Shown piece after piece: positions 43,641-56,559 of a stretch of DNA of 64,000 nt. The stretch covers positions 4,735,813-4,799,812 of the forward strand of contig JADCRB010000046.1 of the NCBI GenBank assembly GCA_021464245.1, in the 5' to 3' direction. Under the pieces are notes generated by a model. That model was not told where the DNA came from. It worked only from the letters and a program-made list of their open reading frames with translations, and made no database searches. Made by a program: the position numbers and the translations under genes. This DNA comes from Carallia brachiata. Lineage: Eukaryota > Streptophyta > Magnoliopsida > Malpighiales > Rhizophoraceae. How positions within the stretch are numbered: the first letter of the stretch is position 1; the number at the start of each line of letters is the position of its first letter.

Positions 43641-46600
43641 GTTTTAGTTTGTACTAATTTGTACTTAATATTCATTGTAACTTTTTACACTATTAATTAA
43701 TTTTTACTTGACTTATCCAAAAAAAAGAAAAACATAACAAAGCTTAAAGCTTCTTCTTTTTCCTGTTTCCAATATGCAAGCAATTGTACGGATCGGTACG
43801 TTATTTTATAAGGGTCACAACCATAGTAAAAAAGATTCAAACATAAGTTGCAGATTGGTATCCGACAGTCGACTTCCCTAATCGCCTGAAGTAGGCAATC
43901 AATAAAAACTGATCTAAATTTGTTTTCTATACTAAGGCTCAAAAACACACTGTATAGTACAATATAATTGCTACAATGTAAATAAGTGTACAAGGACTAA
44001 CCTATTTTTTTATTTTTTATCCCTTAAGAACGTCTTTACTGACCAAACAAGAGTTTGTTTATTTTTATTATTATTTTTTTTTTGCCTCCTTTCTTCAACA
44101 TTTTTGGAAGGCTTGGAGTGGAACTTGAAAATTACATGCATTGAATTTTCTTATTTTCATATTTTCTAAAATTTATTCTTATAATTTTTTTTTCCAAGTC
44201 TTGTCAAACACCTTTTGTTTTTTTAAAGAAAACTGTGACTTAAGTTATAAGAAATTATGAAAAAAGTAAGGAGATTTTTTTTTTTTTTTTTTACTTTTCT
44301 TTTTGGAAAACATAATTGCACAAATAAAAGACATGTTGGAAATTTTTCCTTGGATACTTAGGGCTTCATCGAGATTTACAAAATTTATCAACTGCACCCA
44401 AAAATAATAATAATAAGATAAAAATTAACTATCTACAATAATCAAGTTTTAAAAATTAATATTTGTACGTGGTCAATTTACCAAAGCGTGTAGATTATAA
44501 TATGTTGATGATACATGTGTTCCTCTTTGATTCATCAATGGAAGCAGTACATAGAGTAGGCTGACCTTTTTGGGGTATAAGGTTTGGGCCAGTACAGTGA
44601 GGAACGGACTTTTTATTGGCGGGACTGCTGAGGAGGGTAACTGGATGGGTCCTGACCAAGGTTGTGTTGGTGTATTTTATCTTGTTGGCTGAGGAATAGC
44701 TAGAACGCTTTGATGTCCTCTAGGCTACTATTTCCTTTGGCTGTGGAATAGCTAGAACTGGATGGTATTTGTATCGGCATTGCCGCTATTTCCTTTGGCT
44801 GCTTAATCCTATAGGCCACAGCTAAATTTGTATAATGTCACACCCAATTGATAGACCAAAAGCATGCAATACAAACAGAAAAGCCTCAATCAATCTCAAA
44901 AACTCCATTCATTCAACCACCAAAAAATATCGAAGCCCAAAAACGGACAGCTCCATTTTTTCTTTTATTTCTCAAAAATCCATGCACCAGAAACTTGAAT
45001 GAAGAAAAAAAAAATCCAGGGTAAAAGAAAGAAATTGGTTACTTAGAAATCAAAACCCAAAAGTTCAAACTTGAAACAGACCCGGAAACATAAAAAAAAG
45101 AGCGAACTATAAAGGAGGAGGAGAACACATAATGCCTTTGAACCTCGAAAACATCTCTCCTTTCTCGGATGGATCAGACCACGAAGGTTTTACCTCTTTG
45201 GTTTTGTCCTTCTTCTTGTTTTTGGGCCATTAAATTAATTTTATATATTTGTATATTGCTAAAATTTAAGAACAGAACCAAACTTCTCTCTCTACCTCTG
45301 ACTTTTTCTTGGTTTTATTTGTTGTATTCTAATTGTGATACGAATTGGGAAAGTGATAATAAAGCTCAAAGCTTCTTCTTTTTGCCTGAACTTAGATAGG
45401 ATAGAAATGATGCTGTAGCCTGTAGTTATCATGCATCTTCGCCGATTGGATTCGGATTCTCTTCCTTTTTTAGTCAAAGATTCGGATAATATTCTGATTA
45501 TGTTTTTTGGGTTCTGCTTCAGTTTAATTATTTTGGGGGCGATCTGTGTGATATTTTTAGATTTGTCATTGATTAGATACAACTATATGCAGCCAATATT
45601 GGGATTACATCTCACTGTAGAATTGAGAGATGTCTTATCGGATTAATTTTTAGGCTAAAATATCTCAATGACATTTTGAAAAGAAAAATAAATAGATGAG
45701 AAAACGGAAGATTTATCCAAAAAAGAAAAAAAAGAAAAAGAAAAGACTCCGATAAAACGTCATTTTCTCCAAAACAAACATACTAGCTTTTTAGCCATGC
45801 GCGTGTGATTATTTCGATTTAAACGATTAAATGAGGATTTCTTCTAAATGTTGATGTTCCACACTAACAATTATGCTTTACCGGACTAATGTATGACAAT
45901 TTCTCTCAGTTAGTTCCTTAGGCCAAGGCGTCAAGCACTCAACGAACTCAGGTTCCCTACTACAACTGGGTTGTTATGTGTGACAGAGTTTCATCCTCTG
46001 AAGCCCTAAAAATGAACATCAATTGATAAAAGAATGTGATTTTTTTTTTTACGCAAGTATTGAATTAGTGAAATATTTGATATAGATTTGAGTAGTGTTT
46101 GAATAAAAATGAAATTGAGTGTTGAAATCTCAAGAATTTGGTTATTATCCTTACAAAATATTTAATATAGAAAAATACGTACAAACTTAATATTTAATAT
46201 GTTTTCCATACTATTTTTTTATGTTCTGGAATAAAGGGCAGAAAATTCTTAATTTAACATTCTTTTTTTTTTTCCAAGATGAAATTTAGAGTCTTCTCTG
46301 TCCTTAATTATTAACACCTTTTATAATTGAAACATATCATATCCAAATTTCATCAATGAGGTTAGCTTAGGTGAAATTTCGTAGGAATTAAATTTATTAA
46401 ATACGTCACATAACTAATATTTAACAAACAAGGTTTTATTAAATCCTATTACTGTTATCACACTATAACTAGCTTAAATACTTACGCTATGCGTAGATGT
46501 GTCTCTTGTTCTTTTGACCAATTCCTATAAAAATCTTGTCAAGCAATTTCCCAATCTTTTATAAAATACTTGCACCAGTGGGGCATATGGTGAAACAAAA

Positions 46601-47450
46601 TTAGCTAGCATAGGAAAATTGATTGTTATAAAAAGAACGTCTATAAGCAATGTACAAACATAAGCTTCTTTAATTTTCCATTACACCTTCCACCACAATG
46701 TAAGTTCTGTATCGGTACCAAGACGAGAAGAAAATAAGTTCTTTCTCTGCATCAGGTAGCCAAAATTCCCGTGAACTGTAAGCCATGTGACAGATCTACA
46801 ATAGAGGACCATCAGCTTGCGATCTTGATCCATTTTAAAGCTCTTACATTTTTTTTCTTTTTTGAGAAAGAAAAAAAGGTATACAACAGGTATGTTAGTC
46901 ATCACACTTATAAATTGAAATTGAAAGTCACCCGTTGACGTATTCATTCAACTTCTCTAAAGTGATGACCCACCACTTGAATATTGTTGTGGCCAATAAG
47001 AGCTCTTTCACACTCCACTATATTTCTAATGAATCTGAAAGACTAGAATTTAATACTGTGCCTCAGTATAAATTTCTTTTTGATTTGGGGGGCTGAGAGG
47101 ATTGGAACTCGGGTAAATGGGGAGGGACATATATCTGATTACCGTGAGGCTACCACCTAGCTCGTTCATTTAGCACTATTGGGACCTTAAAACAACATAA
47201 TGGCTTGCCATGGATTTGTTCTTCTCATCAAGTGTACATTTAGAACAGGTTGGACTAATTCGGAGTGGGACGTACGGTGTATAGAGAGAGGAATTAACAC
47301 TTAATCATTCAGTGGAAATCTAGATAAATCTAAATATGTGGACAAGAATTTTTATTTTTTCAGTATTAGTTTATAAAAATTGCTAAAAAACAGGGAAAAG
47401 CTAAAAGAATATAAAAAATAGATATAAAATAGTCATAGGCGACGGAAAAA
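43293..47450. repeat. Segmental duplication unit X1
   Basis: Aligns along most of its length with unit X2 (47465-51540 plus 55911-56070) and in part with X3 (58080-61750). Landmarks are the F-box relic, GCCTCCTTTCTTCAACATT (44085), GGATGGATCAGACC (45165), TTTTTTGGGTTCTGCTTCAGTTTAATTATTTTGGGGGCGA (45503) and AGCTAGCATAGGAAAATT (46603). It contains an internal extra copy of the upstream block (44612-44940). No intact gene. Confidence 0.7.
47085..47166 (-). mobile_element. tRNA-derived SINE-like fragment shared by X1 and X2
   Basis: The minus strand reads GAGCTAGGTGGTAGCCTCAC (A-box-like) and later GAGTTCCAATCCTC (B-box-like). A decayed version at the homologous place in X2 (about 51415-51510) shows it predates the duplication. 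Confidence 0.4.
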
Positions 47451-47464
47451 ATTTTTTTAGCAAA

Positions 47465-47700
47465 ACAAAAAAATTTGGAGCACACGACGCTTGAACAATT
47501 TCCAATTACGGGTAATAAGAATGCATTTTCTTTCTTGGTTCATCGCCTTGAGCCTGAAAACCCCGAAGCATTGTTCAGACAAGGGATCATTAATTACTTC
47601 AATGCACTTAATTTAGAATTAAGACTTGGATGCCTAAATAGAGCAACCGAATTATACCTAATGGTGACCAATATTGGAAAGAACGTTTAAACATATTGTA
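47465..47700 (+). pseudogene. F-box protein relic, At1g67623-like, second copy
   Basis: HTTLEQFPI, LEPENPEALFRQGIINYFNA and LGCLNRATELY, parallel to 43369-43580. It retains the ATEL phrase lost in the first copy. No F-box and no complete frame. Confidence 0.6.
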
Positions 47701-50700
47701 TTCTCTCGAAAATTCTCTTATAACCATAATAAAGCTTAAAGCTTCTTCTTTTTCCAGTTTCCAACATGCAAGCATAATTTCTTTATTTTTTCCCTTGCCT
47801 CCAATAAGAGGAAAGCTAGTGGTCTCACGCATATGTTTTCCCACACGCATATTCTCATTTTTATAAGCCCATTGGTCGTAAACACATAATAACTGTAATT
47901 TCTCATTTTTTGAATAAATTGTGAACAATTTTACATCATCTAAGGGGAAAACATCAGAATATAATATAAAAAGCAGCATCAAACTGACAGTCGTCTTCTT
48001 CCATAAGGATCCGCAAGATTCTTAACTTCTTCAGCTTCAAAACGCTCGTCCACCAAATTAAAATAATTGCGAAACCCGATCACAATTAGTGATCCAAGCA
48101 AATTATTTATCAGTATTTGAGAGGCCTCAAAGGCGAAGCTGATACCAAAATCGTCGAATAAAGTCGTTGGAATAAAACATTTTTTGATGGAGATACCGAC
48201 AAGCGACTTCCCCAATCACCCGAAGTCGCAATCAATATAAAAACTTCTAAGGCTCAAAAACACACCGAACAGTACAGTATAAATAATGCAATGTAAATAA
48301 GTGCAGAAGCACGGACCTGACTTGTATTTTTTACGCCTTGAGAGTGTTTTTAATGACCAAACAAGCGTTTAATTTTATATTTTATTTTTTTGCCCCCTTC
48401 CTTCAACATTCTTGGCAGGCTTGGAATGGAACTTCGAAAATTACATTTTATTAAATTTTTTTCTTCATATATTTTCAAAGGTTTTGCACTGAATTTTCTT
48501 ATTTTCTACAATTTATTCTTATAATTTTTTATTCCGAGTCTTGTCAAACAATTTTTTTTTTTAAAGTAAACTGTGACTTAAGTTAGGAGAAGTTATGAGA
48601 AGAGTAACAAGATTTTTTCTTTTTTTTTCACTTTTCTTTTTGGAAAACATCATTGCACAAATAAAAACCACATGTTGGAATTTTACCTTGCATACTTAGC
48701 ACTTCATCAAGATTTACAAAATCTATCAACTGCGCCCAAAAAATAATAAAGTAAAAATTAAGTATCCACAATAATCAAATTAAAAAAAAAAAAATTAACA
48801 TCTACACGTGGTGAATTTACATAAACCTATGTTGTATATATGTTGACCAAACATGTGTCCCTCTTTGGTTCATCAATGGCAGCGAAACATTGACTAGGCT
48901 GACCTTCTTGGGGTACAAGGTTCCAGTGCAAGTTTGGGCCAGTACAATGAGGAACGGCATATATACGCTGGGCTGATTGAAAGAAACTGGATGGGCCCTC
49001 TAGGCTACTATTTCCTTTGGGTGGGGAATACCTAGAACTAGATGGTATTTGTATTTGCATTGCCACTATTTCCTTTGGCTGATTAATCCTCTAGGTCACA
49101 ACTTAATTCGTATAATGCGGCAGCCAATTGGGAGACCAGAAGCATGCAATACAAACAGAAAAGCCTCAAATCAAACTTAAAAACCCCATTTTCATTCAAC
49201 CACCCAATATTGACGCCCACAGAACATGACAGCTCCATTCTTTCTTTTATTTCTCAAAAGCCCAGGCTCCTGGAAACTTGAAAAAAAAAATCCACAGGGA
49301 AAAAAAACAAGAAACTGGTTACTTAGAAATCAAAACTCAAAAGTTCAAAAAATGACACAGACCTCTAAACATGTAAGCATGAATGTAAACAGATTACCTT
49401 TTTGGAGTGAACCATATGAGAAGGAGGAGAAGCAGACAAAGTCTTTGAAACTCTGACCATTTCTCCTTCCCTGGATGGATCATAGGACAAAGGTTTTGCC
49501 TCTTTGGGTTCTCCTTCTTCTTGTTCTTGGGCCATTACATTATTTTATATATTTGTATATTGCTAAAATCTAAGAACAAAACCAACCTTCTCTCTCTACT
49601 TCTGACTTTTTCTTGGTTTGTTTTTTTTTTTTTTTCCTTTTCCGGTTGTATTGTAAATGTGATGCAAATTGGGAAAGTAAAGCTCAAAGCTCTCTGCTTT
49701 TTGCTTGAACTTAAATAGGATTAAAACGATGCTGTAGTTATCATGGAAACTTATTGTAATCTTTGCCGTTCGGATTCACATAATCTTCCTTTTTTTAGTG
49801 AAAGATTCGGATAATATTTTAATTATGTTTTTTGGGTTCTGTTTCAGTTTAATTATTTTGGGGGCGATCTGTGCGATACTTTCAGATTTGTCATGGATTA
49901 AGTACAACTATATGCAGCCAATGGGATTACATCAACTGTAGAATCGCGTGATATCTTAATAGATTAATTTTGAACGCTAAAATATCTCAAAGTCATTTTG
50001 AAAAGAAAACTAAATAGATTAGAAAACGGAAGATTTATCAAAAAAAAAAAACAAAACAAAAGAAGAGACCTAAATAAAACGTAATTTTCTCCAAAACAAA
50101 TATACTAGCTTTTTAGCCGTGCACGTGTGATTATTTCGACTTAAACGATTAAATGAGGATTTCTTCTAAATGTTGTTCCACACTAATAATTATGCTTTAT
50201 CGGACTAATGTATGACAATTTATCTTAATTACTTCCTTAGGTCAAGCTCTCATGGGATTCATGCTGCAGGAAAATTTGATGGGTGTGTACCCAATCGTAC
50301 TTTAGGGATGGTTTACACCTATATAGAGTTATTTGTCACCCTTTAAAAAGGAAAAAAAATGAACATAAAAGCAAGAAACTAAAATCATAATATAAAACTT
50401 AAAAATTAAAAAAGAAAAAAAACAGAAACGGTTCCGCTCCTACAACTGGCTTGTTAGGTATGACACAGTTTCATCCTCTAAATCCCTAAATATAAACATC
50501 AATTGATGAAAGAATGTGATTTTTGTACAAAAATATTAAATTAGTGAAAGATTTGAGTAGTGTTTGAATAAAATTGAAACTGAGTGTTGAACTATTAAGA
50601 ATTCGATTATTATCCTTACAAAATATTTTAATGCATAAAAATACATAAAAACTTAATATTTAGCAAGTTTGCCACATTATTTTTTTAACTTCTAGAATTA

Positions 50701-51540
50701 AGGAGAGAAAATTCTTAATTAAACATGTCATATCCAAATTTCATTAATGGTTTTAACATAGGTCAAATTTCGTAGAGATCAAAATTTATTAATTACGTCA
50801 CATACCTAATCATTAACAAGCAAAGTTTTTATAAAATCATAGCGTATTACTCTAGAAACTAGCTTAATTATCTTCACCCAATTCCTAGAAAAATCTTGTC
50901 AACCTATTTCTCAAATTTTTTATAAAATTTTTGAGCGAGTGGGGCATGTGGTGACACATAATTAGCTAGCATAGGAAAATTAATTGTTAAAAAAAAAAAA
51001 GAACATCTATTAGCAGTGAACATATGCTTCTTTAATTTTAGATTACACCTTCCACCACTGTACCATGACCGTAAGAACAGAAGTCCTTTCTCTACATCAG
51101 ATAGCCAAAAATCCCATGAACTGTAGGCCATGTGACAGATCAACAATCGAGGACCATCAACTTGCGATTCATGATCCATTTTAAACCTTTTGCTTTTTTT
51201 TTTTTTTTTTTGAGAAAAAAGGGTGTATAACAAATATGTTGGTCATCGCCGAAACTAGGGATTACTCATTGAGGTTCTCATTTAACTACTCCAGATAGAC
51301 GATTCACCACAAAAGTATTATTGGATATATATAGACCTCCTTCACACTTAATTGCGTTGTCTATGAATTTGAAATCCAACACTGCGCATCGAAATAAATT
51401 CCCTTTTAGTTTTTGAGGTGATAGTCAGAAGACTCAAATTTAAGTAAATACAAGAGAAAGTATACTGAATTATCACTAAATCACTATTTCTAATGGTTAA
51501 GAGTTCTTACATTTAGCACTGTTAGGACCTTAAAACAACA
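47465..51540. repeat. Segmental duplication unit X2, left part
   Basis: Tandem partner of X1; its right part resumes at 55911-56070 after the insertion of element D. It contains the upstream block at 48960-49240. No intact gene. Confidence 0.7.
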
Positions 51541-51545
51541 TAAGG

Positions 51546-52345
51546 TGATGGGAATCAAGGCAGCATCAATACAAACAATCATGACCCGTTGCACATTCGG
51601 GATGGTGCAATCACAAGAGCTAAAGCGAAGAGGATGCGTCAAGCTTTGCAAGGGCTAATTGAAGCTAGTTGGGCCAAAACACAAGGGATTCCATTCATAC
51701 AAGAAGAACAAGGCCTGGTTAACTTAATTCAAGCCCAAAATTGAGGATACAAGGCCATTTGCACCTAGACCATCAATATGAACGTCCATTCTATGTTATT
51801 TAGGGTTTATTTTTGTGCCACCATTCTATTTAAGGTTGGCTGAACTTAATTTGGGAGGATTTGTTTTGTTTCCTTTGATAACCTACACCAATTGGGAATT
51901 AGAGCTGTACTTTCCTTGTTAAGCTCAATCCTTATTTAGTAAGTTTTAAGTGCATAATATTCTGATTCTAGGGTTTCTAAAAGGCTATAAATACCTTGTT
52001 AAAGCCCTAGAACCAGCAGACATTGTTAAACATTTGATTGAGAGGAATAAACTATCCTACTTGGTTCTTTTGAGAACTTTGTGTTTTCAGCCTTGTGTGA
52101 GCAATCAGGCTAATCATTCACATCTCAAATTGTTCTTGAGTGTGATTTCTACCTTATCATCTTATTATAACCTTGGTTCATATCTCTTTATAGATATCGG
52201 GTCTTGGTTCCGCTTATAACCTTGGTTCTTGTCTCCATTATAGACAACGGGTCTTGGTTCTCATCGCTGAATCTGATTTAGCTTTCTTGGGTTGTTATCA
52301 ACACATTGGTGTGGGGTTTCACCTCTCTAGGTGTGGTTCTCATCA
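51546..52345 (+). repeat. 5' LTR of element D (800 bp)
   Basis: Begins TGATGGGAATC and ends GGTTCTCATCA. TATA box GGCTATAAATACC at about 51982-51994. Confidence 0.9.
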
Positions 52346-52347
52346 GT

Positions 52348-52359
52348 TGGTATCAGAGC
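52348..52359 (+). promoter_or_regulatory. Primer binding site of element D (tRNA-iMet)
   Basis: TGGTATCAGAGC, the standard plant initiator-methionine primer site, two bases after the LTR. Confidence 0.93.
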
Positions 52360-53001
52360 TTGGCTCTAAATCAGGTTTACTTATCCATTTGTTTATTGTT
52401 TCTGCATCTTTATAAACTAAAAAAAAAAAAAAGAACAAAACAAAAACAAAAAAAAAGAAAGGAGAAAAGAAAACAAAAGTGTGTTGATTTGGTATTTGAT
52501 TCAATTTCTGCTTATTTGGGAAAAGATCTTGTTTGTGTTGGGTTATTTCCTTATTAGGCTGATTTGTTGTTCCTTGCATTTCCTTTTGCAAAATTGATTC
52601 TGTTTGGTATCAAATCACTTTGATTCTTACAATTTCATTTGATCCTTGTCTAATTAATGTTCTTTGCTTCTACAATCTTGTTGACCACGTTTTCCTTGTT
52701 TCCTTTACTTATATTTCTTTGCTGTCACGTTTTTTTCATTGACCTCTTGATTTCTTGTGTGGTTTGATTGTGAGTTGCAAGGCTGGTTTTGAATACTTAG
52801 TTCAATAAAGAACTTAGCAAGGAAGTTTTGAGAGGTAAAAGGCAAGAGTGTGAGTTAGTACATCATAGGGTAAAAGCCGAGCTTAATTGTGTGTTAAACA
52901 CGAGAGTTGAGTGCTGTTTGTGAGTGAGTGGAGTGAAAAACGTGAGGGAGTGTTTGTGAGGTTTCTTTTTGTTCTAATATCCATTTCAGGTTACTCAAAT
53001 C

Positions 53002-55072
53002 ATGTCACAACACAGGAATAAAAGTATTTCTGATGGAGAAAAGTTAGATGAGCAGTTCACCTTACAAGCAATGTTCAAGCATTTTGAACGTTTGAATATT
53101 GTTCTTGACAATGTTAGGGACAGATTGGAGAGACAAGATGGTGCAATTGCTAAATTGCAACAAGAACAACAAAGAAGGACTCCAGAATTGCGTGAGGATG
53201 ATCTTGATGATGAAGGGGCAGATTTGAGAGATGAGTATGGGGAGTTTGATAGGCCTTATAATGACAACATGGGGAGATACATGAGAGGCCGTAGAGGTGG
53301 TGGTAGAGGCGGTCATGGATATAGGCAGCCTAGGAAGGAAAGAAACTTTGGTAGATGGGAAGATAGGCAAGATAGGGATTTGGGTAGTATTAAAATGGAG
53401 ATTCCAGCATTCCAAGGGAAGTTAGATCCTGATGTGTATTTGGAATGGGAGAGGAAGGTAGAATTGGTGTTTGAGTGCCATTTTTTCCGAGGAGAAGAAG
53501 GTTAGGTTGGCAGCCTCTATATTTGTTGATTATGCACTAATTTGGTGGGATCAAAGGGTACAAGAGAGGAGGAGAAATGCGTGAGAGACCAATTGACACT
53601 TGGGATGAGATGAAGGCAATTATGAGAAAGCGATTTGTTCCTAACCATTATTATCGTGAGCTTTATCGCAGGTTGCAAGGGCTTACTCAAGGCACCAAAA
53701 GTGTGGAAGAATATCACAAAGAAATGGAGATTACCATGATCAAAGCAAACATTGAGGAGGATAGAGAAGCAACGATGGCAAGGTTTCTACAAGGGCTAAA
53801 CAAGAACATAGCCGATATAGTGGAGCTGCAACATTATGTGGAGTTGGAGGACATGGTTCACATGGCCATGAAGGTTGAAAGGCAGCTCAAAGGGAGGAGT
53901 ACAACATCAAGATATAGTTCAAATTCGACTTCTTCCTCAACATGGAAGCCGAATTGGAACAAAAAGGAGGATAAAGCACCAAACAAATTCAAGACTGATC
54001 CAAACAAAAGCAAGGAGGTTGGGACCAGCCAAGAGAAGAGTAAGACTGATGTATCACAAGGTAGATCTAGAGATGTTCAGTGTTTTAAGTGCTTGGGAAG
54101 AGGACATGTTGCTAACCAATGCCCTAATAGACGTGTAATGATCTTGAGGGAGGATGGAGATGTTGAATCGGGTCTGATTCGGATGAGGAGTCTATGCCAC
54201 CTTTGGAAGATTGTAGTGATGTAGAAGGGGAATTTCAGTATCCTAAGGGGCAAGTAACACTTGTGGTAAGGCGTGCTTTGAATATGCAAGTTAAGGAGGT
54301 TGATGACGTGCAACGTGAGAATATCTTCCATACTAGATGCGTCATCAAGGATAAGGTATGTAGTTTGATCATTGATGGTGGTAGTTGTACTAACGTTGCT
54401 AGTACTTTGCTTGTAGAGAAGCTGAACCTACCTACTTTGAAGCATCCAAGACCATACAAGTTACAATGGTTCCATGATTGTGGAGAAGTAAGGGTGAACA
54501 AGCAAGTTCGAGTGCCATTCACCATTGGGAGGTATAATGATGAGGTATTGTGTGATGTAGTACCAATGCAAGCTGGTCATGTTTTGTTGGGACGTCCTTG
54601 GCAGTATGATAGGAGAGCAATGCATGATGGACATAAGAATCGATATACACTCACCATGGAAGGGAAAACATATACACTCATTCCTTTGACACCACAACAA
54701 GTTTATGAGGATCAGATTAGGATTAGAGAGAGTGAGCAAAAACATGAGAGTGAAAAAAAGAGATTGGAGAGTGAAAGTGCTACTAAGGCTGAGAGCTTGA
54801 AAGAAAAGCAAATTGAGGGTACAAAGAAAAAGGAGAGCTTGAGTGAAAGGAACAAGAGTGAGAAAAAAATGAGTGTTTATGCAAAAGGGAGTGATGTGAG
54901 GGCAGCCTACATGGCTAAGCAAACCATGTATGTCCTTGTGTACAAGGATGCTTATTTCACTAATTCTGACCTTGATGTTTCTTTGCCTAGTCCTGTGCGT
55001 AATTTGTTGCAGGAATTTGAGGACGTATTCCCTGAGGATACAAGGCCATTTGCACCTAGACCATCAATATGA
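53002..55072 (+). pseudogene. gag-protease of element D, fused to truncated RT start
   Basis: gag begins MSQHRNKSISDGEK, with a coiled-coil-like part, an RG-rich stretch (RGRRGGGRGGHG) and the gag core. Frameshifts near 53490 and 53580 split it. 53577-54224 continues to a CCHC knuckle (CFKCLGRGHVANQC). After another shift, 54194-55072 carries the protease (CSLIIDGGSCTNVAST; HVLLGRPWQYDR) and a Lys/Glu-rich linker. It then reaches LQEFEDVFPED, the entry to RT, where it is joined to LTR sequence and stops. Confidence 0.9.
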
Positions 55073-55905
55073 ACGTCCATTCTATGTTATTTAGGTTTAT
55101 TTTTGTACCACCATTCTATTTAAGGTTGGCTGAACTTAATTTGGGAGGATTTGTTTTGTTTCCTTTGATAACCTACACCAATTGGGAATTAGAGCTGTAC
55201 TTTCCTTGTTAAACTCAATCCTTATTTAGTAAGTTTTAAGTGCATAATATTCTGAACCTAGGGTTTCTAAAAGGCTATAAATACCTTGTTAAAGCCCTAG
55301 AACCAGCAGACATTGTTAATTTGCACCTAGACCATCAATATGAACGTCCATTCTATGTTATTTAGGTTTATTTTTGTGCCACCATTCTATTTAAGGTTGG
55401 CTGAACTTAATTTGGGAGGATTTGTTTTGTTTCCTTTGATAATCTACACCAATTGGGAATTAGAGCTGTACTTTCCTTGTTAACTCAATCCTTATTTAGT
55501 AAGTTTTAAGTGCATAATATTCTGAACCTAGGGTTTCTAAAAGGCTATAAATACCTTGTTAAAGCCCTAGAACCAGCAGACATTGTTAAACATTTGATTG
55601 AGAGGAATAAACTATCCTACTTGGTTCTTTTGAGAACTTTGTGTTTTCAGCCTTGTGTGAGCAATCAGGCTAATCATTCACATCTCAAATTGTTCTTGAG
55701 TGTGATTTCTACCTTATCATCTTATTATAACCTTGGTTCATATCTCTTTATAGATATCGGGTCTTGGTTCCGCTTATAACCTTGGTTCTTGTCTCCATTA
55801 TAGACAACGGGTCTTGGTTCTCATCGCTGAATCTGATTTAGCTTTCTTGGGTTGTTATCAACACATTGGTGTGGGGTTTCACCTCTCTAGGTGTGGTTCT
55901 CATCA
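55033..55905 (+). repeat. 3' LTR of element D, 5'-truncated with internal tandem duplication
   Basis: Starts at LTR position 197 (matching 51742) through the shared bases TGAGGATACAAGG. 55048-55318 is repeated at 55319-55589 (271-bp unit), after which the LTR runs to its normal end. Confidence 0.88.
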
Positions 55906-55910
55906 TAAGG

Positions 55911-56070
55911 GCTTGCCATGCATTTGTTTTTGAATCAAGTATACTTTAGAATAAGATGGACTAAATGGGACATACGGTATACAGAGAGAGGAATTAAAAC
56001 TTGATCATTCGGTGGAGATTTAGATAAATCTGAATATGTTGACAGGAATTTTTATTTTTTCAGTATTCGT
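55911..56070. repeat. Right part of duplication unit X2
   Basis: Continues X2 after element D. It matches 47203-47370 (GGCTTGCCATG, ATACAGAGAGAGGAATTAA). Confidence 0.75.
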
Positions 56071-56089
56071 TACCACCAAAAATAATAGT

Positions 56090-56400
56090 TTAACAGTGAT
56101 ATGGTGTGCCGTCCCCAACGTTGACCCGTGTTTGAGTCTACACACCCGCGTCCCCCCAGTAGACACTGGGATTTGTGTAAGCACGGTATATGAATTCAAG
56201 ATTCGTTAATATTGTGGTTGAATTTGGGAAATACCCATTTTAGACTTAGTAGTTTTTCGGTATTGGGTCGTCCTTATAAGGAAAGTTGAATGAGAACGCC
56301 AATGATTGATCCCAAGTCTCATCCTAATGATCTAATGACTCACCTACCGGCGAGATGAGATTTTTTTAATTAAAAAAAAATGTTAGTTGATAAAAATTGC
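56090..56400. other. Unique segment, possibly SINE-like
   Basis: GTGTGCCGTCCCCAACG...CCGTGTTTGAGTCTAC resembles a tRNA-derived promoter pair. No target duplication identified, no gene. Confidence 0.3.
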
Positions 56401-56559
56401 TGTAAAAAAATAACAAGAACGATATCAGATTCTTGTAGTTTTATTGCCGGAATTAATTTTGTCATCTCGAAATGATGCACATGCATGCATCCTTCTCCTT
56501 TCCATTTATTTATTTATTTTTTTCATTTTCATTCCTTAAACTCCCCTTCCCAGATTTCC

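Larger units (their letters stand above)
51546..55905 (+). mobile_element. Internally deleted Ty3/gypsy LTR retrotransposon D
   Basis: 4,360 bp with target duplication TAAGG at 51541-51545 and 55906-55910. The empty site is seen in X1 near 47200 (AACAACATAATGGCTTGCC). Order: full 5' LTR, initiator-Met primer site, gag, protease, the first codons of RT, then directly a 5'-truncated 3' LTR. RT core, RNase H and integrase are missing, so it is non-autonomous. The protease/gag style is that of Ty3 elements primed by tRNA-iMet; lineage not assigned. Confidence 0.92.

Noticed and set aside
52306..52557. 83-codon frame downstream of the D primer site
   Set aside because: Spans LTR end, primer site and an A-rich leader; not coding.
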